Assembly (NCBI RefSeq): GCF_042657185.1
Contig: NZ_JBHSNN010000032.1
Source of the DNA: Ureibacillus thermophilus
Lineage (GTDB): Bacteria; Bacillota; Bacilli; Bacillales_A; Planococcaceae
DNA: 34,910 nt
Reading direction: 5' to 3' (one strand)
The notes beneath the pieces are model-generated. The model ran no database searches and was not told the origin of the DNA. It saw nothing but the letters and a program-made list of their open reading frames with translations. Of the stretch, positions 8,107 to 15,597 are shown in pieces (the stretch's first letter is position 1; the number at the start of each line of letters is the position of its first letter). The position numbers were made by a program, and so were the translations under genes.

Positions 8107-8946
8107 ATGACAAGTGAACAAAAACACCATGAAAAATTAGAGAAATTAATTGAACTTGTTCCAATTATTAGACAATTATTCGCAACAGATGTAGGAATTG
8201 CGATTTCTGATACGGAAAAAGTCATTCATCAAGATTTTCCAGAGTATTTCGGCTTTGGAATTGCGGTAGGCCATAAACTGAATCCTGAAGATCCCATGAC
8301 GATTGTAATGAAAAAAAATCGCAGGGAAATGATGACAGTACCAGAGGAATTGTATGGTTTTTCAATTAAACTGATTGCCGTGCCCATTACGGATGAGAAT
8401 AATAAAGTGATTGGCAGCATTTCCGTCAGCACAAATCAGGAGAATCATTCAAAACTGTTAAAAGTGGCGGAACAATTTGCTGCATCAGCCGAGGAAATTT
8501 CTGCTTCCACAGAAGAACTATCGGCTTCGGCCAATAATTTTAATAGCTATATCGAAAAACTATCTGAATCTCAAAAAGAAATGACGAAACAAGTGGAAGA
8601 TTCAGCTAAAATACTTGAATTAATCAATCATGTGGCAAAAAATACGAGAATCCTAGGTTTTAATGCCGGCATCGAAGCAGCACGAGCCGGGGAATATGGA
8701 AAAGGATTCAGTGTGGTGGCGAAAGAAATCACAAAACTCGCGGAGCAAAGTGCAGATTCTGTAAACGAGATTCGCAATTTGCTGGAACAGTTAAAAGATA
8801 AGGTAAAACAAGTTGCGGCTTATGTGAATAGTACAGTGGAAGTAAGTTCAAATCAAACATCTGCACTCAATGATATTTCAAATAGCATACAAAATATTGC
8901 CCATGTGGCAGAAGAAATTGAACAAATGGCTCAAAAAATATTCTAA
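8107..8946 (+). CDS. Soluble YfmS-like chemotaxis receptor
   Basis: This is a 279-residue cytoplasmic receptor-like protein with no membrane segment. An N-terminal sensor-like domain (about 1-115; IRQLFATDVGIAISDTEKVI, later LIAVPITDENNKVIGSISVS) is followed by a short methyl-accepting signalling domain. The tip hairpin is recognisable at about 175-215 (NTRILGFNAGIEAARAG, then YGKGFSVVAKEITKLAEQS). Length and layout match Bacillus subtilis YfmS, a soluble receptor. The signalling helices are far shorter than those of the membrane receptor at 3975-5969. The start at 8107 follows AAAGGGGG with normal spacing and lies downstream of the extended -10 promoter. It should signal through CheA/CheW from the cytosol; the ligand is unknown. 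Confidence 0.85.
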   Translation: MTSEQKHHEKLEKLIELVPIIRQLFATDVGIAISDTEKVIHQDFPEYFGFGIAVGHKLNPEDPMTIVMKKNRREMMTVPEELYGFSIKLIAVPITDENNKVIGSISVSTNQENHSKLLKVAEQFAASAEEISASTEELSASANNFNSYIEKLSESQKEMTKQVEDSAKILELINHVAKNTRILGFNAGIEAARAGEYGKGFSVVAKEITKLAEQSADSVNEIRNLLEQLKDKVKQVAAYVNSTVEVSSNQTSALNDISNSIQNIAHVAEEIEQMAQKIF

Positions 8947-8986
8947 AATTTAAGTCAGCGCTTATACATAAATAGTGGATTTTATA

Positions 8987-9028
8987 AGAATGGGTGTTTC
9001 GAATGGATTCAAACACCTATTCTTTTTG
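8987..9028 (+). terminator. Terminator of the soluble chemoreceptor gene
   Basis: AGAATGGGTGTTT pairs with AAACACCTATTCT across a short loop, followed by TTTTT. Confidence 0.85.
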
Positions 9029-9033
9029 ATATA

Positions 9034-9065
9034 ATGATTCTAAATAAACATGGTTCTAAATAAAC
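9034..9065 (+). repeat. Tandem 16-bp repeat, Ter-like candidate Rtp site
   Basis: ATGATTCTAAATAAAC (9034-9049) is followed directly by ATGGTTCTAAATAAAC (9050-9065), identical at 15 of 16 positions. The repeated CTAAAT cores lie exactly 16 bp apart. In the Bacillus subtilis Ter consensus, as I remember it, the ACTAA and ACYAAAT half-sites of the two Rtp dimers also lie 16 bp apart, and the rtp gene there sits beside Ter sites. This repeat is about 85 bp upstream of the rtp-like start. The central CTATGT block of the Ter consensus is not conserved, so function is an inference. Confidence 0.55.
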
Positions 9066-9102
9066 CATTCTACCTTTAAAAATATCCTCGCACCAAGTAA
9101 TT

Positions 9103-9111
9103 TGGTAAAAT
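9103..9111 (+). promoter_or_regulatory. Probable promoter of the rtp-like gene
   Basis: TGGTAAAAT is a TGn-extended -10 element about 40 bp before the start codon, with no good -35. It overlaps the small palindrome ACCAA-5-TTGGT at 9092-9106, and the tandem repeat at 9034-9065 lies just upstream. Autoregulation is plausible. Confidence 0.45.
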
Positions 9112-9150
9112 AGATACAACACACGTACAAAAAGAAGGAGTTATATAAGT

Positions 9151-9519
9151 ATGAGAAAAAATACTTTTATTATTAAACAGCGGGCGTTTTTAAAATTGTA
9201 TATGCTTCATGAAGCAGAAAAGGGAAGACTTTATGGACTTCAAATCCTCGAAAATTTGCAGGATTATTTTAAAGATTTGGGTTATAAGCCAACAAAATCA
9301 GAAGTATATAAATCCCTTCATGAACTTCTAAAAGAAGGATATGTTACAAGAGAACCTATAAAAAAAGAAGGGGCTGAAATGCAGACATTATATATTTATA
9401 GATTAGGAGACAAAGAGAAAGTGAAGGCTTATAAAGATATGGTGAAAGCGGATTTGGATCGCTCCATTGCTTTGTTGAACCGGGCGTTGAAAGATAACTA
9501 TTCCCAGAAAAGGGGATGA
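9151..9519 (+). CDS. rtp: Replication termination protein Rtp homologue
   Basis: The 122-residue protein has the same length as Bacillus subtilis Rtp and shares its N-terminal core: here FIIKQRAFLKLYM, then RLYGLQILENL, matching the remembered FLVKQRAFLKLYM and RLYGLKLLEVL. The region GYKPTKSEVYKSLHELLKEGYV corresponds to the DNA-recognition and wing region, and the C-terminal helix VKADLDRSIALLNRALKDN to the dimerisation coiled coil. Rtp dimers bind Ter sites and stop replication forks from one direction. The fold is related to PadR-type winged helices, so a local transcription regulator is the alternative. AAGGAG precedes the ATG. A tandem 16-bp repeat with Ter-like spacing lies upstream, which supports the Rtp call. 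Confidence 0.82.
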   Translation: MRKNTFIIKQRAFLKLYMLHEAEKGRLYGLQILENLQDYFKDLGYKPTKSEVYKSLHELLKEGYVTREPIKKEGAEMQTLYIYRLGDKEKVKAYKDMVKADLDRSIALLNRALKDNYSQKRG

Positions 9520-9537
9520 GGGATTTGTGGAGATATG

Positions 9538-9567
9538 AAGAAAGGGGCGCCAATTGCACGACGCCCC
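9538..9567 (-). terminator. Terminator of serC
   Basis: On the minus strand GGGGCG and CGCCCC form a GC-rich stem followed by TTTCTTCATAT, directly after serC and between it and the convergent rtp-like gene. Confidence 0.7.
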
Positions 9568-9576
9568 ATCATATTC

Positions 9577-10671
9577 TTATTGATGTTTCTTTTGGAATTC
9601 ATACATGAAATCTCTTAAAGCAATGCATGCTTCTACAGGCACTGCATTGTAAGTAGATGCACGGCAGCCGCCAACAGAACGATGGCCGTTTAATCCAACG
9701 AAGCCAGCTGCTTTTGCTTCCGCCAAGAATTGTTTTTCCAATTCTTCATCAGCTAAACGGAATGTAATGTTCATAAGAGAGCGACTTTTTGTTTCCGCAT
9801 GTCCTCTATAGAATCCGTTGCTTTCATCGATGATATCATAAATATATTTTGCTTTTTCTTCGTTGCGTTGTTGAATAGCTTCAAGGCCGCCTTGTTCTTC
9901 CACCCAACGAAGAACTTCTCCCAACATATAGATTCCGAATGTTGGAGGAGTATTATATAAAGAATTTTTCTCTGCATGAGTTTTATATTTTAACATCGTT
10001 GGAATATCTATATTGGCTTTTTCAAGCAAATCTTTGCGAATGATGACTACTGTCACACCAGATGGGCCTAAGTTCTTTTGGGCACCAGCATAAATAATGC
10101 CAAATTTGCTTACATCAACTGGGCGAGACAAAATGTCGCTGGACATATCTGCCACTAATGGTACATCGCCAGTGTTAGGGAATTCTTTCCATTGAGTGCC
10201 GTAAATTGTATTATTTGAAGTGATATGAACATATGCATCATCAGCATTAAATTGAATTTCATCTAAGTTTGGAATATTGCGGTATTCATTTTCTTTCGTG
10301 CTTGCTGCAACCGCTGCATTACCGAAAAGTTTAGCTTCTTTATGGGCTTTTTCAGACCAAGAACCAGTCAACACATAGCTTGCGGTTTTGTCTTTTGTTA
10401 AAAAGTTCATTGGCACCATTGTAAATTGAAGGCTTGCCCCACCTTGCAAAAAGAGTACATCGTAGTTTTCTGGGATGGAGAAAATTCTTTTTAAACGTTC
10501 GATGGCATTGTTATGAACTTCTTCATAATCTTTGCTGCGATGGCTCATTTCCATGATGGACATGCCTGAATCGTTAAAGTTTACTAGTTCTTTTTGAGCT
10601 CTTTCTAATACTACAAGAGGTAATGCGGATGGTCCTGCGTTAAAATTATATGCACGTTTATTTGTACTCAC
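9577..10671 (-). CDS. serC: Phosphoserine aminotransferase SerC
   Basis: SerC is a PLP enzyme that transaminates 3-phosphohydroxypyruvate with glutamate to phosphoserine, the second step of serine synthesis; it can also act in pyridoxine synthesis. The 364-residue protein begins RAYNFNAGPSALP, has LFLQGGASLQFTMVPMN around 73-89 and the PLP lysine within YAGAQKNLGPSG (Lys199). It ends with GLNGHRSVGGCRASTYNAVP, the conserved substrate-binding region. I chose GTG 10671 because AGGAG lies eight bases upstream and the family starts here; a further eight codons upstream would include that site. The gene is monocistronic and convergent with the rtp-like gene. Confidence 0.95.
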   Translation of the reverse strand: MSTNKRAYNFNAGPSALPLVVLERAQKELVNFNDSGMSIMEMSHRSKDYEEVHNNAIERLKRIFSIPENYDVLFLQGGASLQFTMVPMNFLTKDKTASYVLTGSWSEKAHKEAKLFGNAAVAASTKENEYRNIPNLDEIQFNADDAYVHITSNNTIYGTQWKEFPNTGDVPLVADMSSDILSRPVDVSKFGIIYAGAQKNLGPSGVTVVIIRKDLLEKANIDIPTMLKYKTHAEKNSLYNTPPTFGIYMLGEVLRWVEEQGGLEAIQQRNEEKAKYIYDIIDESNGFYRGHAETKSRSLMNITFRLADEELEKQFLAEAKAAGFVGLNGHRSVGGCRASTYNAVPVEACIALRDFMYEFQKKHQ

Positions 10672-10856
10672 TTTAAACACTCCTTGATATTTCAATATAT
10701 TTTGATTATATACTCTTTTTTTTAAAATCGAACAATATTTTTAAAAGAAAAAGTGAATTTTTCCTAATTCAATAATTTTGATGACGAATTGATAAAAAAT
10801 TTTTCGTATTTCATCATTCCATTTACTATAACAAATCCAAAATGAAGGAGAGAATT

Positions 10857-11405
10857 ATGGCAAATTTTTGCGGAAATGATCAAAATCACTCAATGAAAAT
10901 GCTAAGAAAATATGCGCCGGAGCAATTTAAAGCTTTTGCTCAATTTGACAGAAACATTTTTAAACATGGAGCCTTAACGAAGAAAGAAAAAGAAATCATC
11001 GCTGTTGCGGTTGCCCATGTTACAAAATGCCATTATTGCATTGATGTTCATACTAAAAAAGCAAAGGCACAAGGAGCCACTTTGGAAGAACTGGTGGAAG
11101 CGGTCTTTGTTGTATCAGCAGTAGAAGCTGGAGAGGTCATGGAACATGCTTCTCTAGCCTATGCCAATTTTTATGAAGCTGCATTCAAACAAGGGAATAT
11201 AAGCGGGGAGTTAAAAGCGCTGATTGCCGTTGCGGCCACATGTATACTTCAAAATTTTGAACTCATGGATTACTACACGAAACAAGCGTTGGAACGGGGA
11301 GCGACAAAGGAACAAATAATAGAAGCGAAGTATGTAGCGTCTGCACTAAAAGCTGGAAGCGTTTATGCCCATATGATTCATTTGTATGAGAGTTTTATTG
11401 AATAA
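10857..11405 (+). CDS. Carboxymuconolactone decarboxylase-fold (AhpD-like) protein
   Basis: The 182-residue, all-helical protein has two tandem CMD-like units. The first carries the AhpD-type redox site KCHYCIDVH (Cys58, Cys61, His65). The second repeats the pattern (AATCILQNFELMDYYTKQALERGAT) but has lost the CxxC, so only one half is likely to be active. Proteins of this kind act as peroxidase or disulfide-reductase partners, but the substrate is unknown here. ATG 10857 follows AAGGAGAG; the earlier in-frame ATG at 10842 overlaps that site. It is divergent from serC and probably monocistronic. A second CMD-fold protein is encoded at 13062-13655. Confidence 0.85.
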   Translation: MANFCGNDQNHSMKMLRKYAPEQFKAFAQFDRNIFKHGALTKKEKEIIAVAVAHVTKCHYCIDVHTKKAKAQGATLEELVEAVFVVSAVEAGEVMEHASLAYANFYEAAFKQGNISGELKALIAVAATCILQNFELMDYYTKQALERGATKEQIIEAKYVASALKAGSVYAHMIHLYESFIE

Positions 11406-11476
11406 ATGATGTTTAGAGAATGGTATGGCGGCAAAAAAGCATATAAAAGTAGTAGAAAACATTTGGAGGATTGTTT

Positions 11477-11620
11477 ATGTCGATTATCGTATCCGTACTA
11501 TTTTATGTAATTCCGGCATTAATGATTATTTGGTTTATGGTCAGCATCGTGTCGGCTTTAAGAAGAAAAAATAAATTATTGGAAGGGATTTTAGAAGAAT
11601 TAAAGAAGAAAAATGAATAG
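11477..11620 (+). CDS. 47-residue single-pass membrane peptide
   Basis: The peptide starts MSIIVSVLFYVIPALMIIW, giving one hydrophobic helix of about 22 residues, and ends in a basic and acidic amphipathic tail (RRKNKLLEGILEELKKKNE). GGAGGA lies six bases before the ATG, and the reading frame ends cleanly with TAG. It looks like a genuine small membrane protein of the kind common in Bacillales. I do not recognise a family and give no function. Confidence 0.65.
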   Translation: MSIIVSVLFYVIPALMIIWFMVSIVSALRRKNKLLEGILEELKKKNE

Positions 11621-11703
11621 CATCTTCTATTATAACGGATTGGGGATTTTCTTCAGCCATGATAAACTATTCACAGAAATATTTAATTAAAGGGTTGGGA
11701 AGT

Positions 11704-12471
11704 ATGTGTTTAATTCATTTTCATTATAAGGAACATCCAATATATCAACTAATCGTCATAGCCAATCGTGATGAAATTTATGACCGCCCAACAGCTCCGG
11801 CCCATTTTTGGGAAGACGAGCCGGAGATTTTGGCGGGCAGGGACCTTCTTCAAATGGGTACGTGGCTAGGAATGTCCAAGAATGGTCGATTTGCGGCCAT
11901 CACCAATTTCCGTGATCCGACTTTGCCAGAAAGACCTCGTTCCCGCGGAGAAATTGTGCGGAATTTTTTAGCAAGCCAAGTTCACCCAAAGGATTTTATT
12001 GAAAACCTTGCAAAAGAAAAAGATAACTATGGCGGATTTAACGTCATTCTTTGGGATGGAGAGCATTTATGGCATTATAATAATATTTTTGATGAAAAAT
12101 ATGAGATTCCCCAAGGCACCCATAGTTTAAGCAATCATACATTAAATACTCCATGGCCGAAAGTGGTGAAAGGGAAAGGGCGTCTTGAGGAATATATTAA
12201 AACCCATCCTAATCTCGTTCATATTGATGATTTATTTGAAATCATGATGGACCGGGAAATTGCCCCGGACGAAGAGCTTCCGGATACAGGCGTCGGTTTA
12301 GAAATGGAGAGAAATTTATCTGCAGCTTTCATTCAATTGCCACATTACGGTACTCGCTGCTCAACGGTTCTATTAATTGATAAAGAATGGAACGTAACTT
12401 TCGTTGAACGTACTTTCAATAACGGCAACTTTAAATTTGAAAAAAGATTTCAATTCAAAATAGATAAATAA
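11704..12471 (+). CDS. NRDE-family (TANGO2-like) protein
   Basis: The 255-residue protein begins MCLI with Cys at position 2 and has the name-giving NRDE motif at residues 21-24, followed by ILAGRDLLQMGTWLGMSKNGRFAAITNFR. These are the hallmarks of the NRDE/TANGO2 family, which resembles N-terminal nucleophile hydrolases. Bacterial members are uncharacterised; the eukaryotic relative is linked to heme or lipid metabolism, but the role is unsettled. I chose the ATG at 11704 because it places Cys2 at the expected position and GGGTTGGGA lies before it; a start at 11659 would add 15 residues without support. It appears monocistronic. Confidence 0.9.
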   Translation: MCLIHFHYKEHPIYQLIVIANRDEIYDRPTAPAHFWEDEPEILAGRDLLQMGTWLGMSKNGRFAAITNFRDPTLPERPRSRGEIVRNFLASQVHPKDFIENLAKEKDNYGGFNVILWDGEHLWHYNNIFDEKYEIPQGTHSLSNHTLNTPWPKVVKGKGRLEEYIKTHPNLVHIDDLFEIMMDREIAPDEELPDTGVGLEMERNLSAAFIQLPHYGTRCSTVLLIDKEWNVTFVERTFNNGNFKFEKRFQFKIDK

Positions 12472-12508
12472 TAAAAGATTTCTAGAAACAATCTACGCAT
12501 TTGTCATA

Positions 12509-12536
12509 ACTCCCTGCTTCATAAAAGCGTACACTA
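12509..12536 (+). promoter_or_regulatory. Putative SigK-type promoter of the YjcZ-like gene
   Basis: AC at 12509-12510, a 17-base spacer and CGTACACTA at 12528-12536 match the SigK pattern AC-N16-17-CATAnnnTA with one mismatch. The downstream gene belongs to a sporulation family, which fits mother-cell expression. Confidence 0.45.
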
Positions 12537-12565
12537 TAGTACCGAAAGATGAGGGAGGGATACTC

Positions 12566-12676
12566 ATGGGCTACGGCTATGGAGGATACGGCTATTGCGG
12601 AAATAGCTTTGCGTTAATTGTTGTTTTATTTATCCTTCTAATCATTGTTGGTACACATTTTAAATATTCTTGTTAA
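12566..12676 (+). CDS. YjcZ-family sporulation peptide
   Basis: The 36-residue peptide starts with a Gly/Tyr-rich segment (MGYGYGGYGYCGNS) followed by one hydrophobic helix, FALIVVLFILLIIVG. This Gly/Tyr head plus FALIVVLFILLIIVG tail is characteristic of the YjcZ/SscA family, small proteins made during sporulation and, for SscA, involved in spore coat assembly. GAGGGAGGG lies just upstream. Repeat copy B begins eight bases after its stop codon. Confidence 0.85.
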   Translation: MGYGYGGYGYCGNSFALIVVLFILLIIVGTHFKYSC

Positions 12677-12684
12677 TGAACTTT

Positions 12685-12953
12685 GAGGCTGGGACATAAA
12701 CAAAAAATTAAAGGGGTAGTTGAAAGGGTTTTGATAAATATTTGATATAACTAAAAATTGATTGAAGTGACGGGGCGACTCCTGCGACGAGCCCTCTCGA
12801 GACACCGCAGGAGCGAAGCAATGAGCTCCGAGGAGGCTCGAGCCGGGCCCGCGGAAAGCGTCCCCGGAACGGAAATCAATTTTAATAACATATCAAAAAA
12901 ACATCATTTTCTCCTTGGAGAAAATGATGTTTTTTTAGATTTGTCCCAACCTC
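12685..12953 (+). repeat. 269-bp palindromic MITE-like element, copy B
   Basis: This copy matches the reverse complement of 3697-3965 over the whole 269 bp with one visible difference (GGGTTTT here, GGATTTT there, in the left arm). It starts GAGGCTGGGACATAAAC and ends TTTGTCCCAACCTC, giving 12-bp imperfect terminal inverted repeats. The GC-rich core at about 12768-12875 contains CTCCTGCG and CGCAGGAG arms and a GAGCTCCGAGGAGGCTC palindrome. The two copies are in opposite orientation about 8.7 kb apart. Confidence 0.88.
12895..12936. terminator. Bidirectional terminator inside repeat copy B
   Basis: Seven A residues, CATCATTTTCTCC, a two-base centre, GGAGAAAATGATG and seven T residues form a perfect hairpin, identical to the one in copy A. 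It terminates transcription from the YjcZ-like gene. Confidence 0.82.
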
Positions 12954-13061
12954 TATTTTTATTTTCACATTTGATTCATTCTCCATCCAAACATTAAGTT
13001 CTAGAAAGCAATGGTTCGTTCATATGAATAAATGAGAATAATCATAGAAAAGTGGGGATGA

Positions 13062-13655
13062 ATGATGGGAATGTATGATGAGCAATGGTCATATTTAGAA
13101 AAACCAAAAATAGAAAAAATTCCGCCAGATTTGCAAGCTTACTTTGAAGAAAATGTTCGCAAGCAGGAAGAAAAACTAGGGGTTGTGAACACTTTATTTC
13201 ACATTTTGCCGTTAAATCCTATTCAATTTAAGGCATTTTTAGATTTCATGTATTCTTTATTTAATACAAAAAATACGTATTTAGATTTAGTGGACAAGGA
13301 AATGATTGGCCTTGTAGTGTCTTCGGTAAACTGCTGCAACTATTGCTTAACGACCCACAGCGACACATTGCGCAGGTTGACAAAAAATCCGGTTTGGGTT
13401 GACACGTTGACCTATAACTACCGCAGTGCGAAATTGACAAAAAAGCAGCGGGCATTATGCGACTACGCTTTCCGTGCTACAAAATATCCGGATGAGATTA
13501 CAACAAAGGAAGTGGATTTGCTAAGGGAAGCGGGATTTAATGATCATGAAATATTAGAAGCATCATTTGTTGTTGGGTTTTTTAATTATACAAATCGCTG
13601 GGTTAGCACAATCGGCGCCATTCCAAATCCGAAACATAATCAAAATCATCGCTAA
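13062..13655 (+). CDS. Peroxidase-related CMD-fold protein
   Basis: The 197-residue all-helical protein has the AhpD-type site NCCNYCLTTH (Cys92, Cys95, His99) inside the sequence expected for the 'peroxidase-related enzyme' branch of the carboxymuconolactone decarboxylase superfamily (LGVVNTLFHILPLNPIQFKAFLDF before it, ALCDYAFRATKYPDEI after it). The CxxC and His suggest a thiol-based peroxide or disulfide reaction; the substrate is unknown. GTGGGGATGA precedes ATG 13062; ATG 13065 is an equally good start. A terminator follows, so it is probably a single-gene unit. It is only distantly similar to the CMD protein at 10857. Confidence 0.85.
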   Translation: MMGMYDEQWSYLEKPKIEKIPPDLQAYFEENVRKQEEKLGVVNTLFHILPLNPIQFKAFLDFMYSLFNTKNTYLDLVDKEMIGLVVSSVNCCNYCLTTHSDTLRRLTKNPVWVDTLTYNYRSAKLTKKQRALCDYAFRATKYPDEITTKEVDLLREAGFNDHEILEASFVVGFFNYTNRWVSTIGAIPNPKHNQNHR

Positions 13656-13665
13656 TTCTTCTATA

Positions 13666-13697
13666 TCCACGTTCCAAATGGGCGTGGGTTTTTTTAC
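13666..13697 (+). terminator. Terminator after the CMD-fold gene
   Basis: CCACG and CGTGG flank an eleven-base loop and are followed by GTTTTTTT. Confidence 0.75.
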
Positions 13698-13809
13698 CCA
13701 GACACCGTGCAAAATTTTGAAACCTTCTTTCATCTTCAATCGTATGTTAATTAACAAAGTTAGTGTAAACTATAATACATAGAATGGTTTTAAGGAACGG
13801 AGGATTGCC

Positions 13810-14952
13810 ATGCCAGAAATGAAGAACCCATTGTTTGAGGATTTAGATATGAAAAAAAACGAAAAAAATCATGAGATTGTCGAAGCCCCTAATCAACTTG
13901 TAACTGAAGAAGAAATGTCTCAATTACGCAAGCGGCAATTAGAACTGAAAAAAGATCCAGCTGTGCGCGCCCTTGCTGAAAAAATAGATGTAAAAAATCA
14001 AATCGCCATACTGGAATTTGGGAAAGAAACCGCCAGTGCCATTTCGAAATTTTCCGATCGGATGCTTGCCTCAATTAAACAAAGCAAATTAGAGAAATCC
14101 AGCGAACTCATTAATCATTTAAATAAGATTATGTCCCGTTTTGACCCGGAAGATTTTAAAGAGGAGAAAAAAGGTTTTTTCTCCCGCTTGTTTGGTAAAG
14201 GGAAGGAACAGCTTCAAAAAATTTTAGCTAAATATGATACGATGAATAAAGAAATCGATGCCATTTATCAAGAAATCACAAAATACGAACAAGAAATGAA
14301 AAAAAATACGATTGAACTTGAGCAAATGTACAATCAAAATCTCGAGTATTTTAAAAGTTTAAGTGAACATATTGCGGTCATTGAAGTGAAATTGGAGGAA
14401 TTGAAGCCGGAACTGGAAAAATTGGAAGCTCGTTCCAATGAAGGAGACCAAGAAGCATTAATGGAGCTTGAGTCTTTGCAGAGGGCCATTGAATTGTTGG
14501 AGCAGCGCAGATATGATCTGGAAATGGCACAGCAAGTGTCCTTCCAAGCTGCCCCTCAAATCCGTTTAATGCAGCAAGGGAACAATCATTTAATTGCAAA
14601 AATCAATTCTGCCTTTGTCACAACAATTCCGATTTTTAAGCAAGGATTAATCCATGCGGTTACAATTCAGCGGCAAAAATTAATTTCCGATTCAATGCAA
14701 GAATTAGATAAACGCACGAACGAAATGTTGATGAGAAATGCAGAAAATATACGCAAAAACAGCGTTGATATTGCCCGATCTGCCGGCCAGCCTAGCATCA
14801 AAATTGAAACGATTGAAAATACATGGAGAACGATTTTGGCTGGCATTGAAGAGACAAAACAAATTCAACAGGAAACGATCCGAAGCCGCGAAGAAGGCAG
14901 AAAACGGCTTGAACAGCTTCAATTGGAATATGAAAAGCTAAAGAAAATGTAA
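13810..14952 (+). CDS. TelA/YaaN-family 'toxic anion resistance' protein
   Basis: The 380-residue cytoplasmic protein is rich in heptad-like helices (EEMKKNTIELEQMYNQNLEY-type segments around 160-250). It contains the family core LSEHIAVIEVKLEELKPELE, then QAAPQIRLMQQGNNHLIAKINSAF and TTIPIFKQGLIHAVTIQRQK, typical of TelA/KlaA and Bacillus YaaN. Members were named for tellurite resistance on plasmids, but chromosomal copies are linked to cell-envelope stress and their mechanism is unknown. GGAACGGAGG precedes the start. No other ter or yce genes lie beside it, so it stands alone here. It shares a bidirectional terminator with the cotD gene. Confidence 0.88.
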   Translation: MPEMKNPLFEDLDMKKNEKNHEIVEAPNQLVTEEEMSQLRKRQLELKKDPAVRALAEKIDVKNQIAILEFGKETASAISKFSDRMLASIKQSKLEKSSELINHLNKIMSRFDPEDFKEEKKGFFSRLFGKGKEQLQKILAKYDTMNKEIDAIYQEITKYEQEMKKNTIELEQMYNQNLEYFKSLSEHIAVIEVKLEELKPELEKLEARSNEGDQEALMELESLQRAIELLEQRRYDLEMAQQVSFQAAPQIRLMQQGNNHLIAKINSAFVTTIPIFKQGLIHAVTIQRQKLISDSMQELDKRTNEMLMRNAENIRKNSVDIARSAGQPSIKIETIENTWRTILAGIEETKQIQQETIRSREEGRKRLEQLQLEYEKLKKM

Positions 14953-14958
14953 AAAATA

Positions 14959-15004
14959 AAAACTGCACCCCAGTTGATTTAAGTGGTGGTGCAGTTTATT
15001 TTTG
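14959..15004. terminator. Bidirectional terminator between telA-like gene and cotD
   Basis: AACTGCACC at 14961-14969 pairs with GGTGCAGTT at 14988-14996. T-rich sequence follows on the plus strand, and A-rich sequence lies before it, giving a T run on the minus strand. Confidence 0.85.
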
Positions 15005-15007
15005 CTA

Positions 15008-15316
15008 TTAAGAATCAAAACGTCTTTGCTGTGGGTTGAAGCATTGTGGATTAGGATTTCCCATGTTGCCGCATTGTTGAAAAGTTTGGTAATATTCATT
15101 AACTTCGGAGTACGTTCTAGGATAAAAATGTTGGTGATGGTAGATATGGCGATTTACAGTTGTTGTGTGAATCGGATGAAAGTGCGGAACGATTGTATTA
15201 AAAATATTTGTTCTTACTACTTCCTGAGTCGGCGAAACTTGCGCCGGTGCAATTTGAGTTGGCATGATATTTGGTGGACAGCAAATAGGTCTCATATGAT
15301 GATGTCTATTAAACAT
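15008..15316 (-). CDS. cotD: CotD-family inner spore coat protein
   Basis: The 102-residue protein is rich in His, Pro, Asn, Gln and Cys. It contains TNIFNTIVPHFHPIHTTTVNRHIYHHQHFYPRTYS, which follows the CotD pattern of FSKTIVPHIHPQHTTNVNHQHFQHVHYFPHTFS (from memory of Bacillus subtilis CotD); here quoted only to show the aligned His and Pro positions around residues 41-75. CotD is an abundant inner spore coat protein. The ATG at 15316 follows GGGAGGTGA; the ATG six codons earlier would put the ribosome binding site inside the protein. It is a monocistronic minus-strand gene. Confidence 0.87.
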   Translation of the reverse strand: MFNRHHHMRPICCPPNIMPTQIAPAQVSPTQEVVRTNIFNTIVPHFHPIHTTTVNRHIYHHQHFYPRTYSEVNEYYQTFQQCGNMGNPNPQCFNPQQRRFDS

Positions 15317-15348
15317 TTTTTCACCTCCCTGCAAACATTTGTCATCAT

Positions 15349-15357
15349 TAGCATATG
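15349..15357 (-). promoter_or_regulatory. Putative SigK -10 element of cotD
   Basis: On the minus strand CATATGCTA matches the SigK -10 consensus CATAnnnTA exactly, about 33 bp upstream of the cotD start. The AC of the -35 is not at the ideal distance. Confidence 0.4.
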
Positions 15358-15521
15358 GGAGATTGAAAAAATAGATTAGATAAATACCTATGTAATAAAA
15401 TTTTATAAAAAATAGAATCGAGGTATATAAAAACTACATCAACCAATTCATTAATGAAAAAATATGTTTTTTTAAGTGCTGAAGGAATTTTGTCAAAAAG
15501 GATGGGCATAAAAAGTTTTTC

Positions 15522-15550
15522 TTGAATGTTGAGATGGAAAGTTATACAAT
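15522..15550 (+). promoter_or_regulatory. Putative promoter of the esterase gene
   Basis: TTGAAT at 15522-15527 and TACAAT at 15545-15550 are spaced by 17 bases, about 48 bp before the start codon. The rest of the 15358-15597 gap shows no gene. Confidence 0.6.
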
Positions 15551-15597
15551 TAAAACATAGTAATCAAATAAGGATTATAAGAAAAAGGTGAACTTCT

